Shown here: positions 21,433 to 33,095 of the stretch, piece by piece | How the letters are laid out: each line of letters opens with the position of its first letter | Position numbering within the stretch: the first letter of the stretch is position 1 | Source: Limanda limanda | Taxonomy: Eukaryota; Chordata; Actinopteri; Pleuronectiformes; Pleuronectidae | Length of the DNA: 64,000 bases | NCBI RefSeq assembly: GCF_963576545.1 | Contig: NC_083641.1 | Span: forward strand, 14,630,893-14,694,892 | Direction of reading: 5' to 3' | Notes under the pieces: generated by a model | What the model saw: only the letters and a program-made list of their open reading frames with translations | Databases searched by the model: none | What the model was told of the DNA's origin: nothing | Translations under genes and position numbers: made by a program

Positions 21433-23867
21433 TCCCTCCTATGTGACATCAGTGTGATAAGTAATACCTAAAATGTAAGTAACAATGGCAGGATTTATGA
21501 CCCATTCAGCAGCCAGCCACCAGGAGGCAATTAAGATGCTTTGGCTTCTCTTTTGGTGAGTTTTCTTCTCCTAGGGCTTTATATAAAGTCCACGGTCTTG
21601 ACAGGTCGTCTGCATTGAGAGCTTAAAAACAAGATGTGGTAAATGTTGGAGCACCTTGGCGACAAGTCTGAAATGATGGGAAAACAGCATCCAGTCAGAC
21701 CGTAGAGGAAAAAGAGGTTGGAGTTGGAGGGAAGGTTGATTGAACTCCAGCCCTTGTCAAGCTGCAGAAATGTAAGTGTCTTTTCCTTTGTTTTTGTCAG
21801 CTATTGCAATGATTGCCTCCTATTGTAGAGCTGTACAAAAAGGGTAATCTTGTAATCAGTACGTCTTGTTTGAGATAATTTGTGATATTTCTGCACCCAT
21901 TATCTACATTACAACAATAAGACATTCAACTTCTTCTCAAAGTCACAAACACAAAGTCTGCACTTGCCCTTATGAGGCTAAATGTAGTGCCTGGAGTGGT
22001 ATCTGATGACAGGCCCTGAATAGCGCTTGGATATTTTCCCATGTTCTCAGACTGTCAATCAAACACAGACTGAGGACGTTATCTGGGGAGTAGGGGAGCT
22101 TACCCATCGTGTGTGGATGCCAGTCAACAGCCTCAGCCGTGTGTCAACAATAGTACCCTGTCCACGTCTACCTTGAAAGACTGGAACAGGAGGTTCCTTC
22201 TCTTTTCCACAAAAAGCCATAAATCCTCCAATGCAGAATCCCTCTGAAGGCTTGTGAGAACTGGATTCATCAAATACTCTGGATACAGATATGCGTTGCC
22301 AGGAAGACAAGGTAAAGCATCACCCTCTCTGGGAACCATAAATGGCATGTGTGCAAGCATTTCTCCGGTCTAACATTACAAATCTGCCCAGTTGCATCAG
22401 TTTCCAGTTTCTAGCACAGGCTCTTGTTCTTGTACCTTTATCATTTCCTGAATCTTCACAGAATTACCATGATGCACTTAATGAAACTACGAATGACAAT
22501 ATCACACTATTTTAAATTTTCTTATTTTCTATGTTTACAGAACAAATCAATCATCATATCATATTTGTGTAGATATAGGTCAACCACTTCAGTAGTAAAG
22601 GCATCACTATAACAGTAACTGTCAGTCGGTCATAATTAAGCAATATTCATTAATATAATTATCATATACGAATACTCATAAGAACAAAGTTCAGGTAATA
22701 TATCCTTGCAATTCCTGTAGAAGGACGAATTAGCCATCCTTTATATTTCTGTTAACCAGGTTATGGTATGGATAAACGATAATCAGCATAGTGGCGTCCT
22801 AGTATCTAACGTCACGTATCATCAATCAGGTTATTATTGCAGTGGGTCTCGACCTTTCCCTCCCTACGAATGGAGGCATCTCTAATCCCTTCAGTCTCTA
22901 GTGACACGACAGCAGCCCAGAGTCATTTGGTCCATATGGCTCTGCTCTATCCAAGGTATAAATCTAGCAAGAGTCCCTGAGCAACAACAGTTTGGTTGAA
23001 TTATGGCCTGTGAGATTTGAATAGTCTAGTCTGCTCTTTGAATAATAAATGCAAGTGAATCAGTCGCTGGAGCCACGATTCCTCCCTCAGCGTCTTGTAA
23101 CTGCATTATCCAGATCACCGTTTCTGATTAGTCCCTCCTGAGCTCCACTTTTCATTTCTTTTGTACAATGTACGTCAGCCCACATGGGCTTTGTCACATG
23201 TATGTGTAAGTAGATGTTGCAGCTTCAGCGATCTCATTCACCACCTCAATAAGAAATGATGACTCTTAATGATTCTGTTGCACGACTTGTTCCTCTAACC
23301 ACCGTGGCTTCGATGTTTGTATTTGTTTTCTGAAATACCTCGCAAGCAATTGGATGGAATGCAACAACATTTGTTCCACAGAACCTACGGTAACTTTTCA
23401 TCGCGTGTCATTATCAGCTTAAAACTTCAATTTGCCCAAATTTTTTTACTTTGAAAAGCTACAGATCTAATGACAGTACCCTGAGCTATGCTTTGTGTAT
23501 AGTGATAATTAGCATGTAAGCACCCTTACATGCTAAGCCAGCATTGAAGCATGGTATACAGTACATCATTAATTAGTCTTACCATTGTCCTAATGCTAGC
23601 ATTATGAAGCATTGGTTAGCATTAGTGTCCAGTCATGACTGTGATGCGTTGCCTGAGTGATTGACTGGCTCCCCCCCAACTTTACATTAGCTTATAGTGC
23701 TGCTTGCAATACCCTTACCCTCTCAGACTTTTGAGAACACATCAGAATCCAAAGTGCCAGTGTACAAAAATGACATACACTTGCTTTCCTGCTATGTTTT
23801 CATAGAGAATTTAACATTCATATTGTTATTAAATAGGTTTCTTTAAGGTTGTGCTTTAAATGTATGT
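21433..23867. other. Noncoding stretch, nothing recognised
   Basis: About 2.4 kb with no supported exon. A perfect 10-bp stem with a CACC loop (AGCATGTAAG / CTTACATGCT) is at 23511-23534. Confidence 0.45.
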
Positions 23868-23875
23868 GTATAATC

Positions 23876-24449
23876 TAGGGCTGAACGATTTGGGAAAATA
23901 ATCTAATTGCGATTTTTTTCCCAAATATTGCGATTTAATATGCGATTTTTTTTCGGTCGACCAAGGCAGCCCGACCAACCTCCGTACGCAAGAGTCTCGC
24001 GCTCCTCTCCTCATGTCCGGGTGGTCGTGCAGATGTACGGAGGCGCCGGGCCTCAGCAGGAACACCCCCATGCTGAACACCTCCGTCTCGCAGATGTGCG
24101 TGTAGGGGACCGGGGGTCTCTGGAGCCCCACCTCCCCGGAGCTCGGGTCGCTTTTCCGGGGCGTGATTTTCAGGTGCGCCGCCGGCACCGCGGTCACCAG
24201 CGAGATGAGCTCGCTCTGTGTGTCCGCCACGTCGAAGACTTGAGGCCCCTGTAGGTGACGCCGGCCTGCTTCGCTATCAGCGGAGGATCAGCGGAGTTTT
24301 GTTGTCCCGCGGCATTCTGGCAGCGGGTGAAGACAGCAGCCCGGTGCCCTACTCTCGTTCGCACGTGATAATTGCGCACGTTGCGATAAGGAAATCGCGT
24401 TGTGTCATATCGCGATTTTATCGCAAATGCAATTAATCATTCAGCCCTA
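23876..24449. mobile_element. hAT element carrying an ado gene fragment
   Basis: The ends are TAGGGCTGAACGATT and the inverted AATCATTCAGCCCTA, the classic hAT terminus with GCGATTTT subterminal repeats at both sides. Flanks GTATAATC (23868-23875) and GTGTAATC (24450-24457) form an 8-bp duplication with one difference. The 574-bp element has no transposase. Its middle is CpG-rich and contains the first part of an ado coding sequence on the minus strand (24012-24315). Only terminal sequence plus cargo remains, in the manner of a Pack-type element. Confidence 0.85.
24012..24315 (-). pseudogene. ado: Captured 5' fragment of ado (cysteamine dioxygenase)
   Basis: ADO is a single-exon thiol dioxygenase that oxidises cysteamine and N-terminal cysteines using an iron held by histidines. 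On the minus strand the fragment starts at an ATG (24313-24315) reading MPRDN, as in vertebrate ADO. It continues in a second frame with IAKQAGVTYRG, and in a third frame with LKITPRK, VPYTHICETEVFSMGVFLL and LHDHPDM. This order follows the ADO N-terminus, and the HDH pair corresponds to two iron ligands. At least two frameshifts break it. The match ends after HDHPDM, and the sequence then runs into the hAT subterminal repeat. It is not functional; whether it is transcribed is unknown. Confidence 0.85.
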
Positions 24450-25242
24450 GTGTAATCTATCACTATGGACAGGGATGTGGAATATCAAGAGCGATGGAAA
24501 TGGAGATGGACAACTCAAATTCACCTATGGCCACAGGCAATTATATGTCCTTATCACAAATAAAAATTAAGAATATATTAATTCAAAATCTTATAAATGT
24601 CTTTTTTTTATCATTCTTCTCATCAATACCTTATTTCTGGATTGATGATCGAGATCAAAGGTCAAAGGTGAAGATTCCTGTTACCTCAAACATTCTGGAC
24701 ATAACTTTTTTGCTGTATGTTGCACTGTGTGACACCTTTTATCTAAATCCCTGGGAGTCAGAAGAAATAAATTGAGTGTGGACATCCAACCAGGCAAACA
24801 ACCAGAAGGCAGTAATTCTAGTCCGTTTATGTACTCTCTCTCCCCTCTATATCTCTAATTCACCCTGTCACCCAGTGTCTTTGACTGATTACATGTGGCT
24901 TCAGTTCCACATCAGTGTTGAAACCAGCAGTGAAGTCGAATAATACTTTAGCCCTCGATGTCACTAACAGATTGAAAATAAATGAACGGTTATTGTTCTG
25001 TTCTTTTTCTGATGAAGTCTAATGTGCCCCGCAGAGAACAATGTGTACCTTGTGTGATTGTAAATATAAGCAAATGTCCGTACATATTTAGGTACTGTGC
25101 GACTATTTACTATACATTTAAGTACATGTGTGCAGTTTATATTGAGGTGGCTCATGTGTTAGTGCCTTTGACAGTTTGTGGTTAATGTTTGCTTCTTTCA
25201 CTTCTTCGTCTCTACCTGTCTGCTCCCTCCAATCATGCATTT

Positions 25243-25265
25243 CACACACACACACACACACACAC
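25243..25265. repeat. (CA)n microsatellite
   Basis: Uninterrupted CA dinucleotides. Confidence 0.9.
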
Positions 25266-25680
25266 TTTTATTGTATGTCTTCTGTCAAAGTTACTCTTGC
25301 ATGTCCACTACACTCTGTTTGAGTCCAATTGTATAATCAGAATGGGTTTTTCCTGTGTCCTCCTGCTGAGATAGAAACTCTCCACTAAACCTTGAAATAA
25401 CTTTTCTAAGTTAGTTCACATCAGAGCTCTATGACAGTTGGCCATGGCTGCCACAGGTTTAAAGTTTACGGATAATATTCAATGCTTAACAACGGCCAAA
25501 CTTGGAGGAAATTCTTCGTGAGCTTATGCAAGCCAAGCAAAGTTGCACATCTTTGTATGGAAATCACACCTGAAAGTGGGAGCATGAAAATGTCTTGATG
25601 AATCCTTAGAAAAAATTTGCAATACTTGACACTAGATATATACTATAAATATCTCTATATATCTGTATCTATATATATTG

Positions 25681-25713
<33 letters not shown>
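25681..25713. repeat. (TA)n-(GA)n microsatellite
   Basis: Alternating TA followed directly by about ten GA units. Confidence 0.85.
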
Positions 25714-26799
25714 TTTATATACTGCTGGTGTGAGTGCTGATTTATGTTAAGGTTTGATGTTGTTGCCCTTCACCAGAAGGGTCACACCACAGCATCACTT
25801 TTTTCCCACAGCGTTTTGGTTACCACAGGGTTATATAAGGTTTTAAGTGTAAAGTTAAAATCGTATCAGTGTTATTCTTTATTTCCGTATAAACTCAACA
25901 GTGAACGAACACAAAGGTCATCAGGTTCTTGACTGTTTGCTTCATTTCTTCAGACGGGACCATTAAGAACGTTTATCGGTCAATATCAAATGCAAATCTT
26001 AGGTTAGGGAAATGCACAGTTACATAGGTGATACAAATGGAAAACATTGTTTTAAATCAAGTGTAGTTCTGTGAAGTAAATCCTCTGTAAATAAAATGTT
26101 TTGAAACCATCTATTTCCCGGAAACTGATGACCAAAAGTCCACTATGAACCATTTATAGACATAAACACACTGGCTGGTTCAATCTCACACGGAAACACA
26201 TTAAACACTTGTTGTTAAAGCTGTAAGTGCTGTTTGTTTTAAAACACTGCCCGTATGTATTTGAATCATTAACCCCTGTGTCAGCGCGCTCACAACACAA
26301 CACATCCACGCAGAGTGACATCACTCACACATCATTCTACAGCGGATCGTCTTACCCACACAGCTATTCCAAGTCTCACCCACAACATTTATTTATGTGC
26401 CTCAACCCTAACCTTCTGAGTTGTTAACAGATATCTAAGTGTTTCAAACAGTAACACAGATTTAAAAGGTAATATTCTTAGATGATTGTGAGAGCACACA
26501 GCCCCCACTGTGGACGCATAGTCAGTCACTATTTTAAGACGATGAACTACTTCCTTGGAGAATATATAAAATTTGATATACAATAAATCGGCAGTATTGA
26601 AAAGTAATCCTGATATTTTTAGAATCATCTTAGTTTAGCCATTTTTTTATTTGAGCTGATTCATCACAATATTATTTAATTGGTTGCAGAATAGGAATCT
26701 GAATTCCATGACATATTACACTTTAAATATGACATTTTATCGCACATTTATGTTTTATTTCATTTACTATCAAGCTGTATGAAACATATTTAGTTATAT

Positions 26800-26968
26800 T
26801 GTGGCGTGCACTCATGGGTGTGTCCTCTCACCCAGTGGGTCGATGGGAAATGTAAAGTCTGTAGCTATATATACTTCCCGTATGGGGAACATGTGCCTGT
26901 TCTTCCTGACTACTGAATAAACAACAGTAAGCAGTACCTGCGTCTCTGCCTTTCCTTGTCCTGCCACA
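26800..26968 (+). repeat. 5' LTR of the CsRn1-like element
   Basis: A compact 169-bp LTR with a TATATATA stretch at 26866-26873 as likely core promoter and AATAAA at 26916-26921. The ends TGTGGC and GCCACA are inverted. No difference from the right LTR was found by reading. Confidence 0.93.
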
Positions 26969-26969
26969 T

Positions 26970-26980
26970 TGGTGACCCCG
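26970..26980 (+). other. Primer binding site, tRNA-Trp type
   Basis: TGGTGACCCCG lies one base after the 5' LTR and complements the 3' end of tRNA-Trp (CGGGGTCACCA). The match stops after 11 bases, where a T-run follows. Confidence 0.75.
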
Positions 26981-26990
26981 TTTTTTGAAC

Positions 26991-27800
26991 ATGTTCGAGG
27001 TGAAGGAGGATAGTGTCCCTTCCTCATCGGGGGAAGACGTTTTTTCTTCCCCGGCTCCCGTGGACCGTGTCTCCACGACGACCATGGCGCAGCAGCTTCC
27101 AGGATCGAACAGCTCTGCGGAGCACGTTAAGCTCCCGGAGTTTTGGCAGAACGACCCCGCGCCGTGGTTTCAGCACATCGAGGCTCTCTTCCATCTGCGA
27201 GGAGTAACGGCAGACGACTCCAGGTATTTTTTGGTGGTCGCGGCTTTGGACCAGCATTCCACCCGGCGCGTGATGCAGCTCCTGCGGGCCCCGCCGCTGC
27301 GAGGGAAGTACGCCGCCATCAGGCAGCTTCTCCTCCGACGCTACAGCTTGTCAGCCGCGGAGAGAGCGGACAAGCTACTGTCGCTTCCCGGTTTGGGTGA
27401 TGGTTCGGCAGTGGACCGGATGGATGAGATGCTGTCGTTGCTGGGCTCCGAGGATGAGGGTTTCCTGTTCCCGCACATCTTTCTGCGCCAGCTCCCGCTG
27501 CAGGTGCGCGCAGCCCTCGCCAACTCTTCCTGTTTGGCGGCCGGCAACTTCCGTGGATTAGCTGAGGAGGCGGACCGGATCCTGCTGTCTTCGAGGAACG
27601 TCTCCGTGCAGAGTGTGGCCGTGGAGTCCTCGCAGTCGATTTTGGAGAACGAGGTTCCGGCAGTGACGGCTGCAGTCTCCACCCGCACACAGCGCGGCCA
27701 GCTGTGTTTCTTCCATCAGCGCTTCAGCAGCAAGGCGCGCCGCTGCGTTCCTCCGTGCGCGTTCCAGGCACCGGGAAACGGAAGAGCCGGCGCTCGGTAG
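26991..27800 (+). CDS. Gag protein of the CsRn1-like element
   Basis: An open frame of 269 codons from the first ATG after the primer site (MFEVKEDS) to a TAG. The central part, with LPEFWQNDPAPWFQHIEALF and LRQLPLQVRAAL, is the capsid region typical of this gypsy group. Near the C-terminus, CFFHQRF followed by RRCVPPC gives C-x2-H-x9-C-x3-C, the CHCC finger. Pol starts in the -1 frame relative to Gag, the usual arrangement. The gag frame itself looks intact, although the pol behind it is broken. Confidence 0.8.
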   Translation: MFEVKEDSVPSSSGEDVFSSPAPVDRVSTTTMAQQLPGSNSSAEHVKLPEFWQNDPAPWFQHIEALFHLRGVTADDSRYFLVVAALDQHSTRRVMQLLRAPPLRGKYAAIRQLLLRRYSLSAAERADKLLSLPGLGDGSAVDRMDEMLSLLGSEDEGFLFPHIFLRQLPLQVRAALANSSCLAAGNFRGLAEEADRILLSSRNVSVQSVAVESSQSILENEVPAVTAAVSTRTQRGQLCFFHQRFSSKARRCVPPCAFQAPGNGRAGAR

Positions 27801-29456
27801 CAGCCGTGGGCGCTGGTGATCAAGAGGAGCTGCTGTTCGTTCATGACTCCATATCAGGTAATCTGTTTCTGTTGGACTCCGGCTCGCAGAAGAGCCTTCT
27901 CCCTCCTGCAGCTACGGACCTCTCGGCCCGTGGCAGTGGTCCGCGTCTGACAGCGGCTAACGGCTATAGAGACGTTTGGTACCAAGTCTGTGACTGTGTG
28001 TTTCAATGGACGCAAATTTCTGTGTGATTTTGTTGTAGCCTCCATTACGGTTCCTATTATCGGAGCAGATTTTCTGTGCACTAATGGGTTGTTAGTGGAT
28101 GTAACTAATCGCAGGCTCATTGATGCTGTGTCTTTTGCGTCTTTTCCGTGTCAGTCAGGGGGACCCGGGCCGTTAACACACACTAATTTTGCGGCGTCAA
28201 AGGATGTCTTCCAGCGCTTACTGGCGGAATTTCCTTCGCTGACAACGCCCGCATTTTCTGCCGCGGTTACTAAACACGGCGTGGAACATTTCATTCCCAC
28301 TGCGGGTTCGCCCGTTTTCGCACGTTCGCGTCGCCTCGACACCGTGAAGTTAGCCACCGCGAAGGAGGAGTTTGCTACCATGGAGCGTTTGGGGATCGTT
28401 AGGCGGTCCAAAGGCCGTGGGCTTCACCGCTCCACATGGTGCCCAAGGCGGACGGTTCTTGGCGGCCGTGCGGCGACTTCCGCCGTTTAAATAACATTAC
28501 GGCCCATGACCGTTAACCAATTCCGCATGTTCAGGATTTTTCGATTCGTCTGGCGGGCATGACAATTTTTTCTAAAATCGATTTGGTGCGAGGTTATCAT
28601 CAGGTGCCTGTGCGGGCAGAGGACGTGCCCAAGACTGCTGTCATTACGCCGTTTGGGCTTTTCGAGTTCCTGCGGATGCCGTTCGGCCTTAAAGGCGCAG
28701 CGCAGACGTTTCAGCGATTGATGGACTCGGTGCTACGTGACCTCGCGTTTGTTTTCGTCTATTTGGACGACATCTTGGTGGCCAGCCCGTCGGCTGATGA
28801 ACATTTGTCGCACCTTAGGCAGGTTTTCCAGCGCCTTGATGGGCATGGTCTCATTGTCAACACAGCCAAGTGCCAGTTTGGGCTGTCTGTCATAGACTTT
28901 TTGGGCCATCGCATTTCGTCGCAGGGTGCGGTTCCTTTGCCCTCGAAGGTGCATGCAGTTGCGGATTTTCCCCGTCCGGTCTCGGTCAGGTCGCTACAGG
29001 AGTTTTTGGGCATGGTAAACTTTTACAATCGTTTCTTGCCTCGTGCGGCCCAACTCCTGTAACCATTGTATGGTGCTTTGAGGCTTAAGAAAGCCAAGGA
29101 CCAGGTTGATTGGACCCCTGTGAGGATCCAGGCTTTTGAGGGGGCTAAGGCTGCCCTGGCTAACGCGGCGCTTCTGGCGCACCCCGCGTCTCGGGCGCCC
29201 ATCGCCCTCACGACCGATGGTCCGGTGGGGCTGTTGGTGCAGTTGTTGAACAGCGGGTTGCGGGTGCGTGGCAGCCCCTTGCATTTTTTAGCCGCAGTTT
29301 GCGAGACAGTGAGCGAAAATACAGTGTGTTTGACCGGGAACTGTTAGCGTTGTACCTGGCTACGCGTCATTTCCGTTTCCTGCTGGAAGGCCGCCCTTTC
29401 ACAGCCTATGCTGACCACAAACCATTGACGTTTGCTATGGCAAAGGTGACAGAGCC
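27801..29456 (+). pseudogene. Broken protease-RT-RNase H region of the CsRn1-like element
   Basis: Protease is visible as LLDSGSQKSLLPP just after gag, and its flap strand IIGADFL in another frame, which places a frameshift near 27970. Reverse transcriptase begins (EEFATMERLGIVRRS), shifts frame near 28415, meets TAA at 28514-28516, then runs open through FSKIDLVRGYHQVPV and VYLDDILVA to a second TAA at 29060-29062. RNase H continues with two further shifts, near 29290 and 29480, around the FDRELLALYLATRHF and YADHKPLTF motifs. With at least four shifts and two stops, this copy cannot make Pol. Confidence 0.85.
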
Positions 29457-30773
29457 ATGGTCTGCTCGCCAGCAGCGCCATCTAGCGCGATCTCCGAATT
29501 CACAACGGACATCCAACATGTGGCGGGTAAAGCGAACCCGGTTGCAGACTGCCTGTCGCGGGTGCTGGTGTGCCCTGTGCATCTTGGGGTTGATTTTTCC
29601 GCACTGGCTGCCGATCAACCTGGGGACCCGGGTATCGTTGCACTGAGAGCTGCGAGTACCGGTCTGGAGCTGGAGGAGGCAGTTGTGCAAAATGGTGGGC
29701 CTGCCCTCCTTTGCGACGTCTCCACGGGCCGCCCCCGCCCGGTGGTGCCGGTTGCTTGGCGCCGTCGGGTCTTTGATATGGTGCACTCTCTTTCTCATCC
29801 GGGTGTCCGGGCGTCGGTGAAGTTGGTGTCTTCGAAGTTTGTGTGGCCTGGCCTTCGCAAAGAGGTCAAGGAGTGGGCGGCCACATGTGTGGCGTGTCAG
29901 CGAGCTAAAGTTCACCAGCACACTAGGGCGCCCCTCGAGCCATTTTTGATTCCAGCCAGGCGTTTTGATCATGTGCATATCGACCTTGTGGGGTCTCTTC
30001 CCCCTTCCCAGGGTTTTACACATCTCCTTACCATGGTAGATCGGACCACTAGGTGGCCAGAGGCGGTTCCTCTGTCTTCCACGACATCTGCGGACATGGC
30101 ACGCGCTTTTCTTTCAGCCTGGGTCTCACGTTTTGGTGCACCGTCTGATATCACCTCTGACAGAGGCCCGCAGTTCATTTCGGAGCTCTGGTCGGCGCTA
30201 GCAAAGTCTTTGGGCACACAGGTTCACCGTACCACTGCCTACCACCCCCAGGCTAACGGTTTGTGTGAACGTTTTCACCGGTCGCTTAAGGCGTCATTGC
30301 GGGCTGCGCTCTCAGATGCAAACTGGTTGGATCGGTTGCCGTGGGTGATGCTCGGGTTGCGCTCGGCTCCTAAGGCTGACCTGGATGCCTCGCCTGCAGA
30401 GTTGGTGCTCGGTCAGCCGCTCCGCATCCCAGGGGAGTTTCTGCCTCACAGCTCGGCCCCCTTTCCGCGTCCTGCGTCACAGTCCGCTTGTGCACCGGTG
30501 CCCGTGCATCATTTTTCTCCTCGGTCTTTCGTGCCAACGGATCTCGCTACCGCTCGGTTTGTTTTCGTGCGTCACAATGCTCACCGGTTTCCCCTCCAGC
30601 CCCCGTATGACGGCCCGTTTAGGGTGTTAGAGGCGGGTTCTAAAAGTTTCATTCTGGACATGGGCGGGCGCAGGGAGCGTGTTTCGTTAGACAAACTTAA
30701 GCCAGCTCATCTGTTGGCCGGCGAAGAGGTGCTGCCGGCCCGGGTTCCCCGTCGTGGTCGCCCCCCCTTCTAA
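29457..30773 (+). pseudogene. End of RNase H plus integrase of the CsRn1-like element (open frame)
   Basis: A 438-codon open frame that starts inside the RNase H C-terminus (IQHVAGKANPVADCLSR). It then has the full integrase: zinc site H..H..CVAC ending in QRAK, core aspartates in HIDLVGSLPP and TSDRGPQF, and the glutamate in GLCERFHRSLK. A GPF-type stretch (YDGPFRVLEAGSKSF) follows and the frame ends in TAA. It is intact as a frame but separated from the promoter by the upstream breaks, and has no start codon of its own for Pol. I call it part of a defective gene. Confidence 0.85.
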
Positions 30774-30958
30774 GACCCCTGTGTTGTTTTCTCCAGTTGT
30801 GCCTCCTGATCCTGTGTCTGTTGTAAATGATGTCCCTTCTGCTTGTTTCACCCCTGCGTTTGCGGACGGGGATCGGCGTAGCCGTTATGGTCGCCTCGTT
30901 AAACCCCCTGAGAGGTACTGACTTTTGTCCCATTTTGTATTTTTCCCTCTGGGTGTTC

Positions 30959-30969
30959 GGGGGGGGGGG
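30959..30969 (+). other. Polypurine tract (G-run) before the 3' LTR
   Basis: Eleven consecutive G, three bases before the 3' LTR. Confidence 0.65.
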
Positions 30970-30972
30970 CTG

Positions 30973-31141
30973 TGTGGCGTGCACTCATGGGTGTGTCCTC
31001 TCACCCAGTGGGTCGATGGGAAATGTAAAGTCTGTAGCTATATATACTTCCCGTATGGGGAACATGTGCCTGTTCTTCCTGACTACTGAATAAACAACAG
31101 TAAGCAGTACCTGCGTCTCTGCCTTTCCTTGTCCTGCCACA
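30973..31141 (+). repeat. 3' LTR of the CsRn1-like element
   Basis: 169 bp, the same as 26800-26968 by eye; AATAAA at 31089-31094. Followed by the ATAT duplication. Confidence 0.93.
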
Positions 31142-31145
31142 ATAT

Positions 31146-32555
31146 GTTTATTGTAGCTGCCTCCTGACTGAATGTTGGATAAGCTTGTAGGTACTACTGA
31201 CTGTACCTCTTTGAATGATTAACCAAGATCTGGACAGGAAGTGATGTACATCCCACCACTTCAGTTGTGTTAACTTTTGAATAATACCAGAAGTAATTGA
31301 TATCCATAACCCTTTTCAAATAAATACCAGGCATTGACTTGTATATTGTGTAACAGACTAAAACAATTGAAAAACGGTTTCAAAGTCAATTCAAAGGTTG
31401 CATTGCGTAGCAGCTATTACTGGCATGTATACAACAGTTGGAGGAACAATATTTTATCCCAAAAACCTGAGAATCTTTTCTTTAGGAAACTATTTTTGCA
31501 ACTTTATGTTTATTGAACAAATGTAAGATTCTGGTTTGACAACATTTTAAGATATTGGGTCCCTGCTTCTTTACTCCCAATTTACAAACCACAAAACTCT
31601 ACTTTCATCCACACACAGCTTCACACTCTACAGCAAAATCCTTCTCAAATCCATATTCACCTTTATCCTCATTCATTTCCCCCTGTCCATTAATTTTCCA
31701 AATTCTGTTGACAAGGCATTATTATGCTGGGACAGTGTTTTTTTTATCACCCTTAGTTTTATTAGTTTCTATAAATAACACATGTTCTAGACTTTTTTGT
31801 TGATGTAGGCTACTCTGCACAAACTGTGCAAGTTGTCCTCACAGACTAAAAACTTTTACGTCACAAATAGTGTAGCCCATATTCACTTCCCACTCAAACA
31901 CATCTTAGAAAGTCAATCAAGCTACGACTTGTGAATGCGTTCTGCATGATAAAAAAAACATTTCAGCTTTACACAAATCATTATTTTCTAGGGTTTGATA
32001 ATCTTCCTCCCTGCTTGAGGCAGAATATTGAATTCTTTCCAGCATTTGCGATCACGCTGAGGGAAACAATGCAGCAAAGACAGGCAGGAGTGACGGAATC
32101 TGTGATGTCATGCCAATACAGCGCCTCAAGGTACCAAAATGACTAGGAGGCTGACGGCATTCAGCGGTTTATTATAACAACAGCGTGACCGTAATTTCTT
32201 TCTTATTGCTACGGGTCATTTGAAGTACCAACTCCAATGCAGACAACAAAGCCTATCAACGTGTTTCATGCTCAGGGCAGAGAAGGGACAACAGCTGAGA
32301 TGCTTTGGGGGAAAGTTTTAACCTTAATCTTTATTACACTAATCCCAACAAATTATGACCTAAAAAATAATCCGTCATTTAATTGCACCACCAGTTAAAA
32401 GGCACAGCTTTTTGTTTTCTTTTTTGGAGTCAAAGCCTTTGTGGCAAAATAGGTCAGATTATTTCCAAAATCATTTTCTATCAGCAACATCTGTTCTCCT
32501 CAGTTTGGATTGGGCACCAGGGTGTACACAGCTTCAGGGCAGAGCTTGCTGATTC
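31146..32555. other. Noncoding stretch, nothing recognised
   Basis: AT-rich sequence; no exon or element ends recognised. Confidence 0.45.
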
Positions 32556-32558
32556 TTA

Positions 32559-33095
32559 AGGCCGGCGCATGCTTCTGCGTCGTCAGGGGCCCGCAGACAC
32601 GCAGCTGTAACGCAGGACTCGTTCTCATTCATGGTTCTCCAACCGTTGCGCGTGTTGCCGCCAGAACACTAGGCGCAGTAATGTTTTTTGTCGAAGTCGG
32701 CTCTTCTTCGTGTGTTGCACGAAGAAGAGCGATTTATTTACATCGCCACGGCGGCTCCGCAAAGCCTTTTTCTGGCGGAAAAATCCGCCGGTTAGTGACG
32801 GGTTATACTAGTGGACATAGCGTCGGATCTCTTCTGCCAAGTGCTCTTCTATCTGGTCCATATTCGTTCTTCTAAATCTTCCGTGGTTTCCGGGCATGAA
32901 CCGGAAATGCGACTCCGGAAATGATGTAGTCAGCAGACCAATCACAGCCCTCGCGGCTGGGTGACGCTTGCGGGGCTTTGCCGTCTAGTTAGAAAAATTG
33001 GCCGACGCACGTAAAGACGTAGGAAGGGCCGTGAGGGGCCCGGAAGGGCTCCTGCGTCTCCGTTCCCCTGAAAACGCAGAAGCATGCGCCGGCCT
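32559..33095. mobile_element. Harbinger-type non-autonomous element
   Basis: The perfect 22-bp ends start AGGCCGGCGCATGCTTCTG and are inverted at 33074-33095. TTA is duplicated at 32556-32558 and 33096-33098. A TWA triplet duplication is the PIF/Harbinger signature. The 537-bp interior is CpG-rich for this window and has an inner inverted word GCTCTTCTTCGTG/CACGAAGAAGAGC near 32700-32740. No transposase. Confidence 0.85.

Larger units (their letters stand above)
24458..26795. other. Noncoding stretch with simple repeats
   Basis: No exon recognised. It contains a (CA) run at 25243-25265 and a (TA)(GA) run at 25681-25713. Confidence 0.45.
26800..31141 (+). mobile_element. CsRn1-like Ty3/gypsy element, coding-defective
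   Basis: A 4342-bp plus-strand element with two 169-bp LTRs that read as identical (TGTGGCG to TGCCACA). Both flanks carry ATAT (26796-26799 and 31142-31145). The primer site TGGTGACCCCG matches the 3' end of tRNA-Trp, and a G-run precedes the 3' LTR. Gag has the C-x2-H-x9-C-x3-C finger instead of CCHC. A tRNA-Trp primer with a CHCC Gag is the combination described for the CsRn1 group. Gag and integrase frames are long and open, but protease to RNase H is broken by shifts and two stops. The domain order is the ordinary gypsy one (RT, RNase H, integrase), unlike the element at 2.3-8.6 kb. Confidence 0.9.

Noticed and set aside
22059..22360. Two overlapping minus-strand frames of 75-83 codons
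   Set aside because: No recognised motif, no shared splice logic and no similarity to each other that would suggest a frameshifted gene.
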